Shown here one piece after another: positions 21,227-33,576 of a stretch of 64,000 bases of DNA (position 1 is the first letter of the stretch; each line of letters starts with the position of its first letter). The notes beneath the pieces are model-generated. The model saw only the letters and a program-made list of their open reading frames with translations. It did no database searches and was not told the DNA's origin. Location: the NCBI GenBank assembly GCA_002077045.2, contig KZ111180.1, forward strand, positions 148,843-212,842, given 5' to 3'. Both the position numbers and the translations under genes were made by a program. The DNA is from Rachicladosporium sp. CCFEE 5018 (Eukaryota; Ascomycota; Dothideomycetes; Cladosporiales; Cladosporiaceae).

Positions 21227-21870
21227 GGATAGGATGGAGTGTAGACCTGTACAGACGATGACGTCCTACGTGTGTCCTGTCAGAATTTGTGTTGTTCTAC
21301 GATCGTGCCTTCCACCTTGGCCACCGAATGGGAATTACGGTCGCAATGCTCCTGCATAGCTTTGGAGGGTAAGTGTGAGGTACTGCCCCACGCACCTGTC
21401 GAAGCGTAGCTGTCGTGAGAGGCAAAGGAGAGCGGAGATTTTGATGTGCGCGATAACATGAAATCATTGTGTCTCCGGAGGGCGCTGGTATGTCCATTTG
21501 CGGGCACAAGTGACATTGTAGCTGCACAGCAGACGGTCCACGCAGATGAGAGAAGAGACAGCATTTTCGAAGTGATTCAGCTATCGCTCAATCTCATTAC
21601 ATTCGTCCCAGCAAAGCACATTTTCCGCCCGCATCCACCCGCATCAATCAAGCCCGCACCCGTTTTCTCATCCCCAAGCAAGCAAGTGCAACATCGTACA
21701 CACCCATCGCAAACCAAAACCAGACCCGCAATCCCATGCCCCTCGCTTGCAATGACTCTAGCGGGTATGTCTATAGTCATGTAGAAAGTCGTCTGAAAAC
21801 GCTTGTTCACACCGGGGGTATCTGGCATCGCGCGAAGAAAAGCAATCGCAAAATCATCGTCCCTTCCTCA
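21227..21870. other. Intergenic, convergent 3' regions
   Basis: This 644-base stretch lies between two convergent stops and probably contains both 3' UTRs. No gene is seen. Confidence 0.5.
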
Positions 21871-24800
21871 TCAAGCCGCAGCAGCGACGAGCTCCAGCGG
21901 CGCATCGTGCTCCTTCTTCATCGTCTCGTAGGGCTGACGCTTCACGATCCCGCCAGTGACAGGAAGCTGAGTTCCCATACCAGTGAGGAACGAGTCCACG
22001 TCTCTCGCACACTGGCGACCCTCGTTGATACCCCACACGATCAAGGACTGTCCACGCCTACAGTCACCAGCAGCGAACACCCCCTCAATGTTGGTGTTGT
22101 ACTTGCCCGGCGGGGTCTTGATGTTCTTCCTGGCATCCTTCTCGATGATACCCTCCAGAACCTTCTCCTCAGGCCCAAGGAAACCCATGGACAACAGCAC
22201 AAGGTCGGCGGGGAACAGCTCCTCGCTGCCCTCAACCTGCTTCATGTCCCAACCACCGGAGGCAGTCTTGGTCCACTCCACGCGCACGGTGTTGATGCCC
22301 GTCACCTTGCCCTCATCGTCGCCAACGAAGTCCTTGGACATGATGCAGTACTCACGCGGGTCCTTGCCCATGTGGGTCTTCACCTCCGTGTGACCGTAGT
22401 CAACACGGTAAATGCGAGGCCACTGCGGCCACGGGTTGTCGCGCGCACGCTCTGGTGGTGGCTGGGGCAGGAGCTCAAAGTTGATGACACTCTTTGCGCC
22501 GAGGCGAACCGAGGTGCCGATGCAGTCGTTGCCAGTATCACCACCACCAATGACGATGACGTTCTTGCCCTTGGCGGAAATGTAGGCGTTGTCGGCAAGC
22601 TCGGTGTCAAGGAGCGACTTGGTGTTCTTGTGCAGGAACTGCATGGCGAAGTGGATGCCCTCCAAGCTACGCTTCGGGATTGGCAGGTCGCGAGGCACTG
22701 TAGCTCCAGTCGCGCACACAACGGCATCGTTCTCCTTCCGCAGAGAGGCCAGAGTGACGTCGCCGTCACCGACGAAGCAGTTGGTCACATACTTCACGCC
22801 CTCAGCGCCCATGAAGTCAACACGGCGCTGGACGACGTTCTTATCCAGCTTCATGTTGGGAATACCGTACATGAGAAGGCCACCAATGCGGTCGCTTCTC
22901 TCGTAGACGGTAACGTCATGGCCGGCTTTGTTGAGTTGGTCTGCAGTAGCAAGACCGGCCGGACCAGATCCAATGACAGCGACCTTCTTGCCACTCCTCC
23001 ATTGCGGTGGCGAGGGGATCATCCAGCCCATCTCGAAGCCACGGTCGATAATGGCGCACTCAATGGACTTGATGCCCACTGGGTCCTCGTTGATGCCAAG
23101 AACGCAGGCGCCCTCGCAGGGTGCTGGGCACACGCGACCAGTGAACTCCGGGAAGTTGTTTGTCATCAGCAGCCTGTTGAGCGCGTCGCGCCATTGCCCG
23201 GCAAAAACTAATTCATTCCATTTGGGGATGATGTTAGAGATCGGGCAGCCAGTATCGGACTGGCAGAAGGGTACGCCGCAGTCCATGCATCGGGCGGTCT
23301 GGTACTTAAGCTCGTCCTCGGTCAGGCGGGTAGAGAGCTCTCCCCAGTCACGAGTCCGGGTCTTCGCAGAACGATACTTCTCAGCACGCCTCTGGTACTT
23401 CATGAAGCCCTTGGTCTTGTTAAGCACAAGGGCAGAGCGCTTCTTCTCGACAGCGCCGTCCTGGACACTTTCCTCGATGTCGCCGATCTTCTCCTTATGC
23501 GGATCCTTGGCCTCCTTTTCGTTCTCCTTCTTCTTGGACTCCTCGTGCAACTCACGGACAGCGTTACCGGGGAGGATGGGCAGAGGGTACTCAGCCTTCT
23601 TGGCCTCAGCGGCCTTCTTGGCCTCCTCAAGCATGACGCGCTTGTAGTCAGTCGGCAGGACCTTGACGAAGCGAGGCAGAGCGCGGGTGAAGTCCAGCAG
23701 GATGCGGGCAGCAAGCTCAGAGCCAGTGTAGTGGTGATGATCCTCGATGAGACCACGCAAAAAGGAAATCTCCTGAGGATCCTCCACACCGGAAAGCTCA
23801 ACCATCTCCTGGTTGACCTTACCCTCGAAGTCCTGGTGGATGTCGAGCACGTAGGCGATACCACCAGACATGCCGGCAGCGAAGTTGCGTCCAGTGCTGC
23901 CAAGAACTAGAATACGACCACCAGTCATGTACTCGCAGCCGTGATCGCCGACACCCTCAACGACAGCGGTGACACCAGAGTTGCGGACCGCGAAACGCTC
24001 GGCAGCGACACCGCGGAAGAAGCAGGTACCGCTAGTAGCACCGTACAAGCAGACGTTACCAATGATGATGTTCTCTTCGGCCTTGAAGACAGATGTGCGA
24101 GGAGGATACACGATCAGGCGTCCACCGGACAGACCCTTTCCTACATAGTCGTTGGCGTCACCCTCAAGTTCCAGAGTCACACCGGGCGCCAGGAATGCTC
24201 CGAAAGACTGCCCAGCAGATCCTCTGATGTTAGCATGGATCGTATCTTGCGGCAGACCCTTCTCGCCGTAGCGCTTGCTGATCTGGTAGGAGAGCGTTGT
24301 ACCCATGGCGCGGTCGGTGTTGACAATGTCACACTCGATGCGGCACGGCAGGCCCTTCTCCAGTGCGAGCTCGGACTCAGCGATGAGCTTGTTGTCGAGA
24401 CGAACGTGCAGCTTGTGGTCCTGCTTGCGGACGTTGTAGGTAGCGACACCGGATCGCAGAGTGTGTGCAGGCGTCAGGATAAGCGACAGATCGATGTTCT
24501 CGGTCTTTGCGTTCCTCAGATCCTCGCGAACCTTGAGCACCTCGGTGTGCCCCACCATCTCGTTGATGGTGCGGAAGCCGAGCTTGGCCATGATGGCACG
24601 CAGCTCGTTGGCAATGTAGTAAAAGAAGTTTATAACATGCTCCGGAGTACCCTTGAACTTCTTGCGAAGCTCGGGATCTTGAGAAGCGATGCCCACCGGG
24701 CAGGTGTTCACTATATGCAGAGTCAGCAAACTGCGTTTCGTTGTTGTGTGGTATGAGATGTCCTGGGCGACTTACAATGACACTTCCTCATCATGATACA

Positions 24801-27800
24801 TCCCATCGCAATGAGAGGCGTGGTAGCGAAACCCCACTCCTCAGCACCGAGAAGGCATGCAATTGCAACATCCCGACCAGTGCGGATCTGTCCATCAGTC
24901 TGCACGATGACACGCCCACGAAGGTCGTTCAACACGAGCGTCTGGTGGGTCTCAGCAAGACCAAGCTCCCACGGCAGACCAGCGTACTTGATACCGGTCC
25001 ATCGAGAGGCTCCAGTACCACCATCGTGACCAGAGATCAGGATGTGATCGGCCTTCGCCTTCGCAACACCGGAAGCGACAATGCCGACACCGGTCTCAGA
25101 GACAAGTTTGACTGACACGCGAGCACGCGGGTTGGAGCACTTCAAGTCGTAGATCAGCTGCTTGAGATCCTCAATGGAGTAGATGTCGTGATGCGGTGGC
25201 GGCGAGATCAAGCCAACACCAGGCGTGGAGTGACGCGTCCGTGCAATTGGCCCAGAGACCTTGTGACCAGGCAACTCACCACCTTCACCGGGCTTAGCAC
25301 CCTGCGCCATCTTGATCTGAAGCTCATCGGAGTCGGCAAGGTAGTTGGACGTCACACCGAAGCGCCCGGAAGCGATCTGCTTGATGGCTGATCGCATGGT
25401 GTCGCCGTTCTCGAGCGGCAAGCTGCGCTCTGGGTCCTCACCACCCTCGCCTGTATTGGACTTGCCGCCAAGTCTGTTCATGGCAACTGCGAGAGTAGAG
25501 TGTGACTCCATGGAGATGGAGCCATAAGACATGGCACCCGTGACAAAGCGTCGAACAATCTCGCTCCATGGCTCGACTTGATCAATCGGAATAGGTTGGA
25601 ACGACTCGAAGTCAAAGTCAAGCAGCCCGCGAAGCGTGCAGTTCTTGATCGACTCGTAGGCAGACTTGGAGTATGCCTCGTAGGACTTGTCATTCTTGGT
25701 GCGCACAGCATCCTGAATGTTGGCGATGGACGTGGGGTCGTTGATGTGGGCTTCGCCACCATCACGCCAATGGTACTCACCTGTCTCAGCCAGGCCTGGA
25801 ATCTCCTGGATGTGGCGGCTCGGGAAGCCCATGGCGTGAAGTGCGAACGCGTCCTGAGCAATGAGCTCGAACGTCATACCGCGGATGCGCGTGGCCGTGC
25901 CAGTGAAGCAGCGGTCGACGACGGTGTCGTCAACACCTAGGGCTTCGAAGATCTGGGCGCCCTTGTAGCTTTGGAGGGTGGAGATACCCATCTTGCTCAT
26001 GACTTTCAGGATGCCACCGTCGCATGAGTGTTTGTAGTTACCAATGAGCTGCTCGCCGGTCATGTTCTTCCGAATCAGGCCCTCGCGACTCAGCTTGAGT
26101 ATGCACTCGATAGCGAGGTATGGGCAAATGGCGTCGGCGCCGTAGCCGATGAGAACGCACATGTGGTGGACCTCTCGTGCCTCTGCGGTCTCGACAACAA
26201 GAGCAGCCTGTGATCGCCACCTGTTTCGCACGAGATGGTGGTGGACCATGCCAGTCGCCAGCAGCGAAGAAACGGACACACGATCGGCCGAAGTTTTGCG
26301 ATCAGAGAGAATCAACACCTTATGCCCATCCTCGATGGCCTTTGTGGCATCGTCGTTAATGCGGTCAAGAGCGTCAAGATAGCCTTGGATACCCTTCGAT
26401 TTCTCGAAAGTGATGTCGATAACCGATACAGTCCAGTCAGAGTGAAGCTGTGTGATCCTTGTCAAGGCGTTGAATTCCTCGATGGAGAGCATTGGCGAAG
26501 GAAGGAACAGCCTGTGGCATTGCTCCTTGTTCATCTCCAGCAGATTACCCTGTGGGCCGACGTACGAGCCTAGCGACATGACGACAGCCTCACGAATGGG
26601 GTCGATCGGAGGGTTCGTGACCTGCGCGAAGAGCTGACGGAAGTACTCGAATAGCAGACGAGGTTGCTGGGCTAGACAAGCCAAAGGCGCATCGTTGCCC
26701 ATGGATCCAAGCGCTTCCTTGGAGTCAGCAGCCATCGGTGCCAACACGAGCGTGACCTGCTCTAGCGAGTAGCCGAAGGCCTTCAGTCTCGGGTCAGATT
26801 GCACCAGATCTGCTGATAGCTGGTGCGAAAGATCGACACCCTTCTCTGTCAACTTGTTGAAAATGTCAGGCATCACCAAAAGTTGTGAGTCTAGCCAGCC
26901 TCTAAAGTCCTGTCGGCTGGAGACCTTCTCCTTCAGCTCTGCATCATCAACAATACGGCCAGCAACAGTGTCGACCAGCAGCATGCGGCCGGGCTGCAGA
27001 CGACCCTTCTGGATGATTGTGTGTGGCTCAACGGCAATCGTACCAACTTCGGACGCGCAGATGATGCGGTCGTCGTCTGTTACGTAGTATCGGCACGGGC
27101 GAAGACCATTACGATCGAGCGTAGCACCGCAGTAACGACCGTCAGAGAAGGTCAGTAGCGCTGGGCCATCCCATGGCTCCATCTGGCAAGCTGCCCACTG
27201 GTAGAATGCCTGCTTTGCAGGGTCGATCGAGTCGTTGCCTTGCCATGCCTCTGGCACCATCAACATGATAGCCTCTGGGAGTGAAAGCACGCCGTTGATA
27301 ACGAGTAGCTCCAGGACGTTGTCGAAAGCGGCCGAGTCAGATCCACCGTCCTCAATGATCGGGTAAAGCTTCTCAAGCTCGTCGCCGAATGCCTCGGACT
27401 TGAGGAGACCCTCTCGTGCGCGCATCCAGTTCTTGTTGCCTCGTAGTGTGTTGATCTCACCGTTATGAGCTGCCCATCGAAGCGGCTGTGCGCGATCCCA
27501 CGAAGGGAATGTGTTGGTCGAGAAGCGCGAGTGCACAAGCGCAAAATGGCCCTCGTAATCGACGTTCACCAAGTCATGGTAGTACTCGTACACCTGCACT
27601 GGGGAAAGCTGGCCCTTGTACACGATGTTTCTGTTGCTGAGCGAGCAGAGATAGAACCAGTTGTGCAGTCCAATCACGTGCGTTGCACGCTTCCTGAGCA
27701 CGTACAGCTGGCGCTCGAAGTATCGCTCATCGTACTCGTCGTCCCAGGACTCCTTAGGCGCGTTCTCCGAGCCGTACGCAGTCTTCAACACAACAAAAGG

Positions 27801-28415
27801 TTGCAGTATGACTGGCTCACGAGACTTAGCGGCAGGACCAAGCAGTGTCGAATCCTTCGGCACCTCTCGCCATCCGAGCACTCTGAGATCCAGCGAATCC
27901 GCGATATCCTCGAATGTGTCAAGTGTCTCCTTCAACTTCTCTTCCTCGGGCTTGAAAAATACGTTCCCGACTGCGTACTGTCCAAGCGCTGGCAGCTTGA
28001 ATCCTTGCTCCCTCTCGAAGTTCTTGACGAAGAACTTGTGTGGGATCGAAGTCATCACTCCAGCGCCGTCTCCGTCGCGTGCATCGGAACCCACCGCGCC
28101 TCGATGGGTCATGTTGCATAGCAAGCTTCGAGCTGGCAATTGTCAGCATTGTTGCGCTTATATCCTAGGAGGCTATTACTCACCATCTTTCACGATCTTG
28201 TGGCTCGCCACACCCTTGATATGGGCGGCGAAACCAACACCGCACGCGTCCTTCTCAAGCTCCGGGTCGTACAGACCCTGCTTGAGCGGTAGAGCACCAG
28301 CCCATGATTTATTCTCTGGTGTATTCTGGTATGGGTAAATATTCGCAGGTTGGTCTTCGATCTCTTCGTCAATCGTACGCTCTTCTACATGGTCGGCGAA
28401 GGAGACTTTGCCCAT
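21871..28415 (-). CDS. GLT1: Glutamate synthase [NADH] (GOGAT), 3 exons
   Basis: Converts glutamine plus 2-oxoglutarate to two glutamates using NADH. Exons at 28184-28415, 24776-28132 and 21871-24710 join to 2,142 residues, normal for the fused fungal enzyme. The glutamine amidotransferase domain starts at Cys58 (DACGVGF) after a 57-residue propeptide that should be cleaved. The synthase (FMN) domain carries GGKSNTGEGGEDPER and GHDGGTGASRW. The 3Fe-4S ligands C1189-x5-C1195-x4-C1200 span intron 2. The GXGXG repeat domain follows (GGRILVLGSTGRNFAAGMSG). The NADH domain has Cys clusters (CMDCGVPFC; GRVCPAPCEGAC), an FAD site (GSGPAGLATA) and a nucleotide site (VIGGGDTGNDC). All key residues appear intact. 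It is the largest gene of the window. Confidence 0.97.
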
Positions 28416-30668
28416 CCTATCGGCAAGAAGCCGATTAAGTGGGGGTTTGGGTGTTCTTCAGGGCGCTGACTAGCTGGTAGCGATGTTGCTGCTGAGTATG
28501 CTTTGTGAAGTATGCTTTGATCGCGGCTGGAGGTGGAGAGTGTCAGTCAGAAATTTTCTCGATCGCGTCCTAGCCTGCAAAGTGAAATCACGGCGAGGCA
28601 GAGCGGTTCTGACACGATTGGCGAAGTGACGCGTTCGTGAATGAGTAAGGCAGTCGATCGAATGCAGATCGCTGGACCTCGCTGGCGTGCAGGTATATCG
28701 CTGGTCTCGGGTGTTGGTCGAGTCGTAATGGTGCCAGTTGCGTTTTGAAGAGCGGTGCTTGTGGTAGGCTGGTCGAGCACTATGCACGAGGAGTGGGATC
28801 TCGATGGATCTCGTGCAAGAGAGAAAAGCACCAGATGACTTTATCAGACCAATGGCGGGGTCGATCTCTCGTGGAGATGGAGGAGGACGTGACTTCACGA
28901 GGGCGACGGCGAGTGACGACTTACCAAACTGCAACGATGTGACCTTCTCTCGTTCCGCTCGAGTATACTGTGGCGACGATATTGAAGGTGGGTGAGAGAG
29001 GTGCGAAGAGATGGGGTGTTTCCGGTAGCGGACGTAGCGGGCCTTTTCTTTTCGCTGTGGTGGAGACTCTACTAGCGCCGAACCGAAGACAACAGCGCGG
29101 TGGTCTCGATTGGGCGGCCAGGCAGTCTACCGTCGCCCAGGTTTGCGGAGTCGCTGCGTCCGTACGCGATCTACTACTCAGTCATCTGTATGTGTTGACT
29201 TGGCAGCGACTTGCATGGTCTTCACAGGCGATGGATTATCATGGACAAACACATGATGGAGGAGCATTTGCACTGTAGAAGTTCGCGAAGCTTCGCCGGC
29301 CTCGGCCTCTCAGATTCGAGGTCGCTCGTTGAGATGCTCCTCTACGACACTGACGGTGGCATTTGCCTGTTGATCTAGCGAAGGAGGGCTTCACCATCTG
29401 TACGACTCTTTCGCATGGTACGATTGATCGTGCGGCGGTCCCTTGCCCTACAGATCTCCCAGCCATCAATCCCATGTTTCCTCCCACCCACCCAAAGCTA
29501 CCCCAGGCTGTCTCGCGAGCCGCTAAGCCTTTATTTCGCAGTTACACGCCCACTAAGCAACAACCTACGCATTCTCATTTGCCAATTCAATCTCCGGATG
29601 AATTCAGTTTCGCAGCGTCATGCCCGGCGCGCGAGCGGGGCGTTTTGCTGCAAGATCTGCCGCTTTGCCCGCGCGCTGTCATAGGCTGGGTGGATCTGGT
29701 GTTTTCTTCGTTCGCAGCGATGTGCAGCAAAGCGTGGAGGAGAAGAGTTTGTTGTGTGGGGTCATTGCTTGCAGTCACATGCCGTCAGCGTGTCTTATCG
29801 CAGACATGTGAGAGGCCTGGAGGTTTGGGTTGTGAAATTGGATTTCGCGGAGATGTGTGCTGTGTAGGGGCTCTGCGCTTACTGCGTTGATGGAGGCGAT
29901 CTCCAACATCAAGCTACTACAGTACATGTCGTACGACCTTTCAAATTGGTCACACGAGATGATGGTGCGACCCCATTCGAAATCATGGCAGAACGAGGGT
30001 GAGCGACGCGACTCGTTCTTCGATACTGTAATGTTCGTCTGGAGTCGCTATCGGCAGAACTCGGAGGGTTGACAAGTCCATCACGCTCCAGCACAAGCTC
30101 CGCAGGCGGGATCTGATCAGCACTCGGGCTTCCGCCTGATGTCGGGCTGGGATGAGGCTGAAGTGGTTTTTGCCTTAAGCGTGGATGCGGCTATTGCGGC
30201 CATCTGCCGAGCCGACTTTTGACTGCAGCGATTCAGGTGAAAGCAGCACCAACTTATGAACATACGAAATGCTACTTCTGATGTACTGTTCGGCCTTCAT
30301 TCAGATTCATCAGACCTTGAGATGCGTAGGTATAGACGCATAGCTACTGACTGGCGATGCAACCACCTTTCAATGACTCCGTGGAATTCAGAGGTGACTC
30401 AAAGGCATGCAACTTCCCTGTCTACGCAAGTCTCAAGTCCTTCCGTCCAGTGTGCCGGAGGTAGAACCCAGTGAGACATAACGAAAGCCAGCTCGCCCAG
30501 CTCGCTGTCTATCCTACGCAGACCCAAGGTGCACCCGCTATGCGTGGACGAATGCTTTTTGTGTTGCCCGTAACCATTGATGTGCTCATTTGGATCTATA
30601 CGAAGGTATTAGCACATATGCAGACTGGCCCCGTTACCCCGATACCAACGTACTGTCTATGAACGCGC
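28416..30668. other. Intergenic, GLT1 promoter and 5' leader
   Basis: About 2.25 kb between the GLT1 start and the CHZ1 stop. Open frames up to 175 codons occur but show no domain, biased composition or plausible splice structure. A long regulated promoter is plausible for a nitrogen-assimilation gene. I cannot point to specific sites with confidence. Confidence 0.5.
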
Positions 30669-31112
30669 TTACTCCTCCATCTTGTCACCGTCCTCCTCCG
30701 GGTCCTCAAAGTCATCATCATCGTCCTCATCGTCGTCCTCCTCCATGTTCTTCGCAGCCTCAGCAAAGTCGATGTTCTTCCCGCGCGTGCGGCTGCCGAC
30801 GATGTTGGTCTCGTCGATCTCCTCCATGTTGTCGTCGTCAGCCTCCTCGACATCGCCTGTCATGTTGTTAGCTATGCGCTTAGCTGCGCCAGTGCTGAGT
30901 GAGCATACCGTGATCCTACATCAGTGTTAGCAAACGGGATCAGTAACAAGATTCAGGCCAATGCGCACCTCTGCCGCCGAGTCCTCCTCACTCTCATCAT
31001 CATCCTCCTCAATCTCGGCCGCCTTGCCCTTGCCCTTGCCGATGCTCTCAGGCGCACCCATCTGATGGTCCTCGCTGGCCTTGGCGGATGGGTCTTGGAT
31101 GGAGTCGCTCAT
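30669..31112 (-). CDS. CHZ1: Histone H2A.Z-specific chaperone Chz1, with 7-nt microexon
   Basis: Small acidic nuclear chaperone that delivers H2A.Z-H2B to the SWR1 complex. Exons at 30969-31112, 30909-30915 and 30669-30856 join in frame to 112 residues. The 7-nt middle exon (GATCACG) is needed to keep phase; both flanking introns have a GCTAAC branch site and GT-AG ends. The CHZ motif is clear: MEEIDETNIVGSRTRGKNID with FAEA after it. The N-terminal part is Lys/Gly then Glu/Asp-rich, and the C-terminus is an acidic run. Without the microexon the two main exons are out of frame. It is divergent from the Ctf4-type gene. Confidence 0.87.
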
Positions 31113-31383
31113 GGTCGCGTTTTGGTAAGGACTGTTGAATGTTCCTGGGGGAGGAATATGGAGGCTTTGCGGTGAAGAATATATGCGAGAGTGAGTGTGA
31201 GGTCAGGTAGTGTTTTGAAGTCGCGATACAAAAGCTGGTGGAGCTGTTTGGTGCGGCGCTTCGCCAAACGCGTGGATCGGAACTCTTCCGCATTTCAATT
31301 TACGCGTGCTGGACGCGTCTTGTCTCTCGATGTCTGTCTGGAAGACATTGGATTCTACCTGTCCCAAGGACAGCAACTTCGCA
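31113..31383. other. Short divergent promoter region, CHZ1 / CTF4-type gene
   Basis: 271 bases between two divergent starts, probably a shared bidirectional promoter for two nuclear chromatin genes. No specific site is recognised. Confidence 0.5.
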
Positions 31384-31822
31384 ATGGCGACTAAATTAAG
31401 AAGCAGACCGGCTCGTAAGTTCCCTGACAAGTCAAATCATGGCGGTACTAATCATGAGCAGACGCCCCTGGACCAACGTTCTGCAGCTACATCCCGAATG
31501 GCAGCAAGCTTGTGACCGTCGGACCCAACAGCGCCTTCAGGATCTTCCAACATGGCTCGAACGACGAGCCAGCGATCATCGATGTGCCCACGGACTCGCA
31601 TCTGGCGGTGGCAGCGAAAAATGACTTCTTCGTGGCGGGAGCAGAGGATGGCTCCGTCACGAAATACTCTCTTGTTACCAATGCCATGGACCAGATCTTG
31701 GTGCGATGTACGATGCCAATCAGAGATCTTGCGCTGTCTCCTGATGGCTTGTGGTGCGCTGTGGCGAGCGAGTAAGTGTGCGAATATTTTCAGCTTCTTC
31801 GGTACTGATTCATCGATAGCGA
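31384..31822 (+). CDS. Ctf4/Mcl1/SepB-type replisome adaptor, N-terminal fragment cut by gap
   Basis: Exon 1 is 31384-31414 (MATKLRSRPA), exon 2 31462-31771, and exon 3 starts at 31820 just before the gap. The spliced N-terminus (RPAHAPGPTFCSYIPNGSKL) and the first WD40 repeats (FVAGAEDGSVTKYSL; PIRDLALSPDGLWCAVAS) match the Ctf4/Mcl1/SepB family. These trimeric adaptors link the CMG helicase to DNA polymerase alpha and sister-chromatid cohesion. The family is about 800-900 residues, so more than 2 kb is missing beyond the gap. Contig 3 does not contain it. The family assignment rests on about 114 residues. Confidence 0.75.
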
Positions 31823-31922
31823 NNNNNNNNNNNNNNNNNNNNNNNNNNNNNNNNNNNNNNNNNNNNNNNNNNNNNNNNNNNNNNNNNNNNNNNNNNNNNN
31901 NNNNNNNNNNNNNNNNNNNNNN
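31823..31922. other. Assembly gap (100 N)
   Basis: Exactly 100 N. The Ctf4-type gene is cut on the left and the sugar transporter is entered in mid-exon 4 on the right. Confidence 0.99.
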
Positions 31923-32443
31923 GCACTGTGCCGGTGCTGCAGGCTGAGTTCTCGCCGAAAGCTACTCGTGGGCGTTATGTGTGTGCCCAACTCTCAACTC
32001 TGAACTTTGGTCAGTTGTGCCGTCTCCCTTCGCACGAACGACATACTGACAACCTCCCAGGCATCATGCTCGTATATTGGATGGATTATGCGTGCGTACA
32101 CCAGACTGCTGCGTACTATGGACCGTCCTGACACAAGATTACAGTTTTTCCACGATCTCCAAAGGCCCAGAGACGTCCTTCGTCTGGCGCGTCCCCACGA
32201 TCTTACAGTGCATCTTCCTGATCCCGATGATCGTCATCATCTTTCTCATCCCCGAGACGCCTCGTTGGCTTGCTGCGCATGACCGCAATGAAGAGTGTCT
32301 CGAGGTCTTGCGCCGCATGCATAGACATAAGATGGACGATCAGACTATCAAGGCTGAACACGAATTGATCGTACGGACTGTCGCGCTAGAGACTGCTGCT
32401 GGTGCTGGTAGCTGGAAGGATCTCTTCCGAAGCGATGGTCAGT
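31923..32443. repeat. 521-bp inverted repeat, arm B (contig-end overlap)
   Basis: Reverse complement of 18596-19116 with three substitutions (32023, 32033, 32116). All three fall in introns 4 and 5 of the sugar transporter; the exon sequence is identical. Confidence 0.95.
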
Positions 32444-33316
32444 CTTACGACTACGTGAGTCGCGGACATATACTGACACGATTCGTAGTGGTCCATACTC
32501 GTCGACGCTTCCTCATCGCCTGTGGTATCCAGATCTTCCAGCAGCTTGGTGGCATCAATGCTTTGATCTGTAAGTCATCGACTCCAGCACGGGTAAAGAT
32601 GCTTATACGCTGCCTACTGACATGTATACAGACTATGCAAACACCCTCTTCCAAAGCTCGCTCGGCTTCGACGCCAACCTCTCAGGTCTCATGGCTGGCT
32701 TCCTCAACACCTGGTTCTTCCTAGCCTCCTTCATCCCCTGGTTCCTCATCGACCGCATCGGTCGCCGGCCTCTCCTCCTCTCCATGATCAGTGTCATGGC
32801 TGCCGTCATGGTGGTCCAGTGCGGCCTGATCTACCAAGTCCAGCATAATACCGCCATCGCCAAGTCCGCCGGCGCTGGTGCCGCAGCGATGCTGTTCATC
32901 TTCCAGGGAGCATTCACGATCGGTTTCCAGGCTACGGTCTGGGTGTACCCGTCTGAGATCCTGCCGCTCAAGGCAAGGCAGAAGGGAAGCTCCATCTCGA
33001 CAGCGGCGAACTGGATCTGCAACTTCATCATTGTCTACATTACGCCACCTGCTATTCGGAACATTGGGTGGAGGACGTATATCATTTTCGCTGTGCTTAA
33101 TGCTGCTTGGGTGCCGATTATTGTAAGTCAAGTCGACTTCGATCATCCTGGAATAAACGTAGCTGACCACTATCGCAGTACTTGTTCTTCCCTGAGACCA
33201 AGGGCATGGCACTGGAGGACGTGGACAAGATCTTTGGCAACGACGAGGTTATTGAAGCGATGCTCGCTGAGAAGCACGTCGAAATCGAGGAAGTGGAGGA
33301 TCATCGCAAAGGATGA
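31923..33316 (+). CDS. MFS sugar transporter, 3' part (from exon 4), start missing at contig end
   Basis: Continues the transporter begun at 18596-19710 (minus). Exons at 31923-32009 (partial exon 4), 32061-32091, 32145-32437, 32489-32569, 32632-33122 and 33179-33316. Joined to exons 1-3 and the complete exon 4 on contig 2, the coding length is 1,509 bases with no shift, giving 502 residues, normal for a hexose transporter. C-terminal half motifs: IQIFQQLGGINALIYY in helix 7, DRIGRRPLLL between helices 8 and 9, VYPSEILPLKAR, and YLFFPETKGMALEDVD after helix 12. All introns are GT-AG. The substrate cannot be told; the family takes hexoses, disaccharides or quinate. Confidence 0.92.
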
Positions 33317-33576
33317 GCGCAGGCTGTCGGCATTGTGCTTTCAAATATGTACGCATACCAGACAAGAGCTATGCTCTCTCTCCTGAAGCGCGCTTCGCAT
33401 ACATTTCCGTTTGCTAGCGATCACTCACTTCGCTTTCTCACTTCTCCGCGAACGTCACATGACAGCGCGTGGATGTCGCGGGTTTAGGGTTTACGGCAGC
33501 TCGCGACCCACTTCACTTCAACACAGGATCTGCGTTTACGCAGTCCTCTTTGACCTTACACGCACTCCTCCGCAAC

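Noticed and set aside
21736..27544. Long plus-strand open frames opposite GLT1 (up to 491 codons)
   Set aside because: Antisense shadows of the strongly biased GLT1 coding sequence; composition and lack of domains fit mirror frames.
28416..30668. Hidden gene between GLT1 and CHZ1
   Set aside because: Frames of up to 175 codons show no domain or consistent splice sites; treated as promoter or leader.
18596..32443. Inverted duplication or inversion breakpoint within the sugar transporter
   Set aside because: The arms end exactly at contig limits and together make one intact gene. A wrongly oriented contig is simpler.
33480..33496. Telobox-like TTTAGGGTTTA upstream of RecQ
   Set aside because: A single short match; no second copy or known binding context to support a regulatory call.
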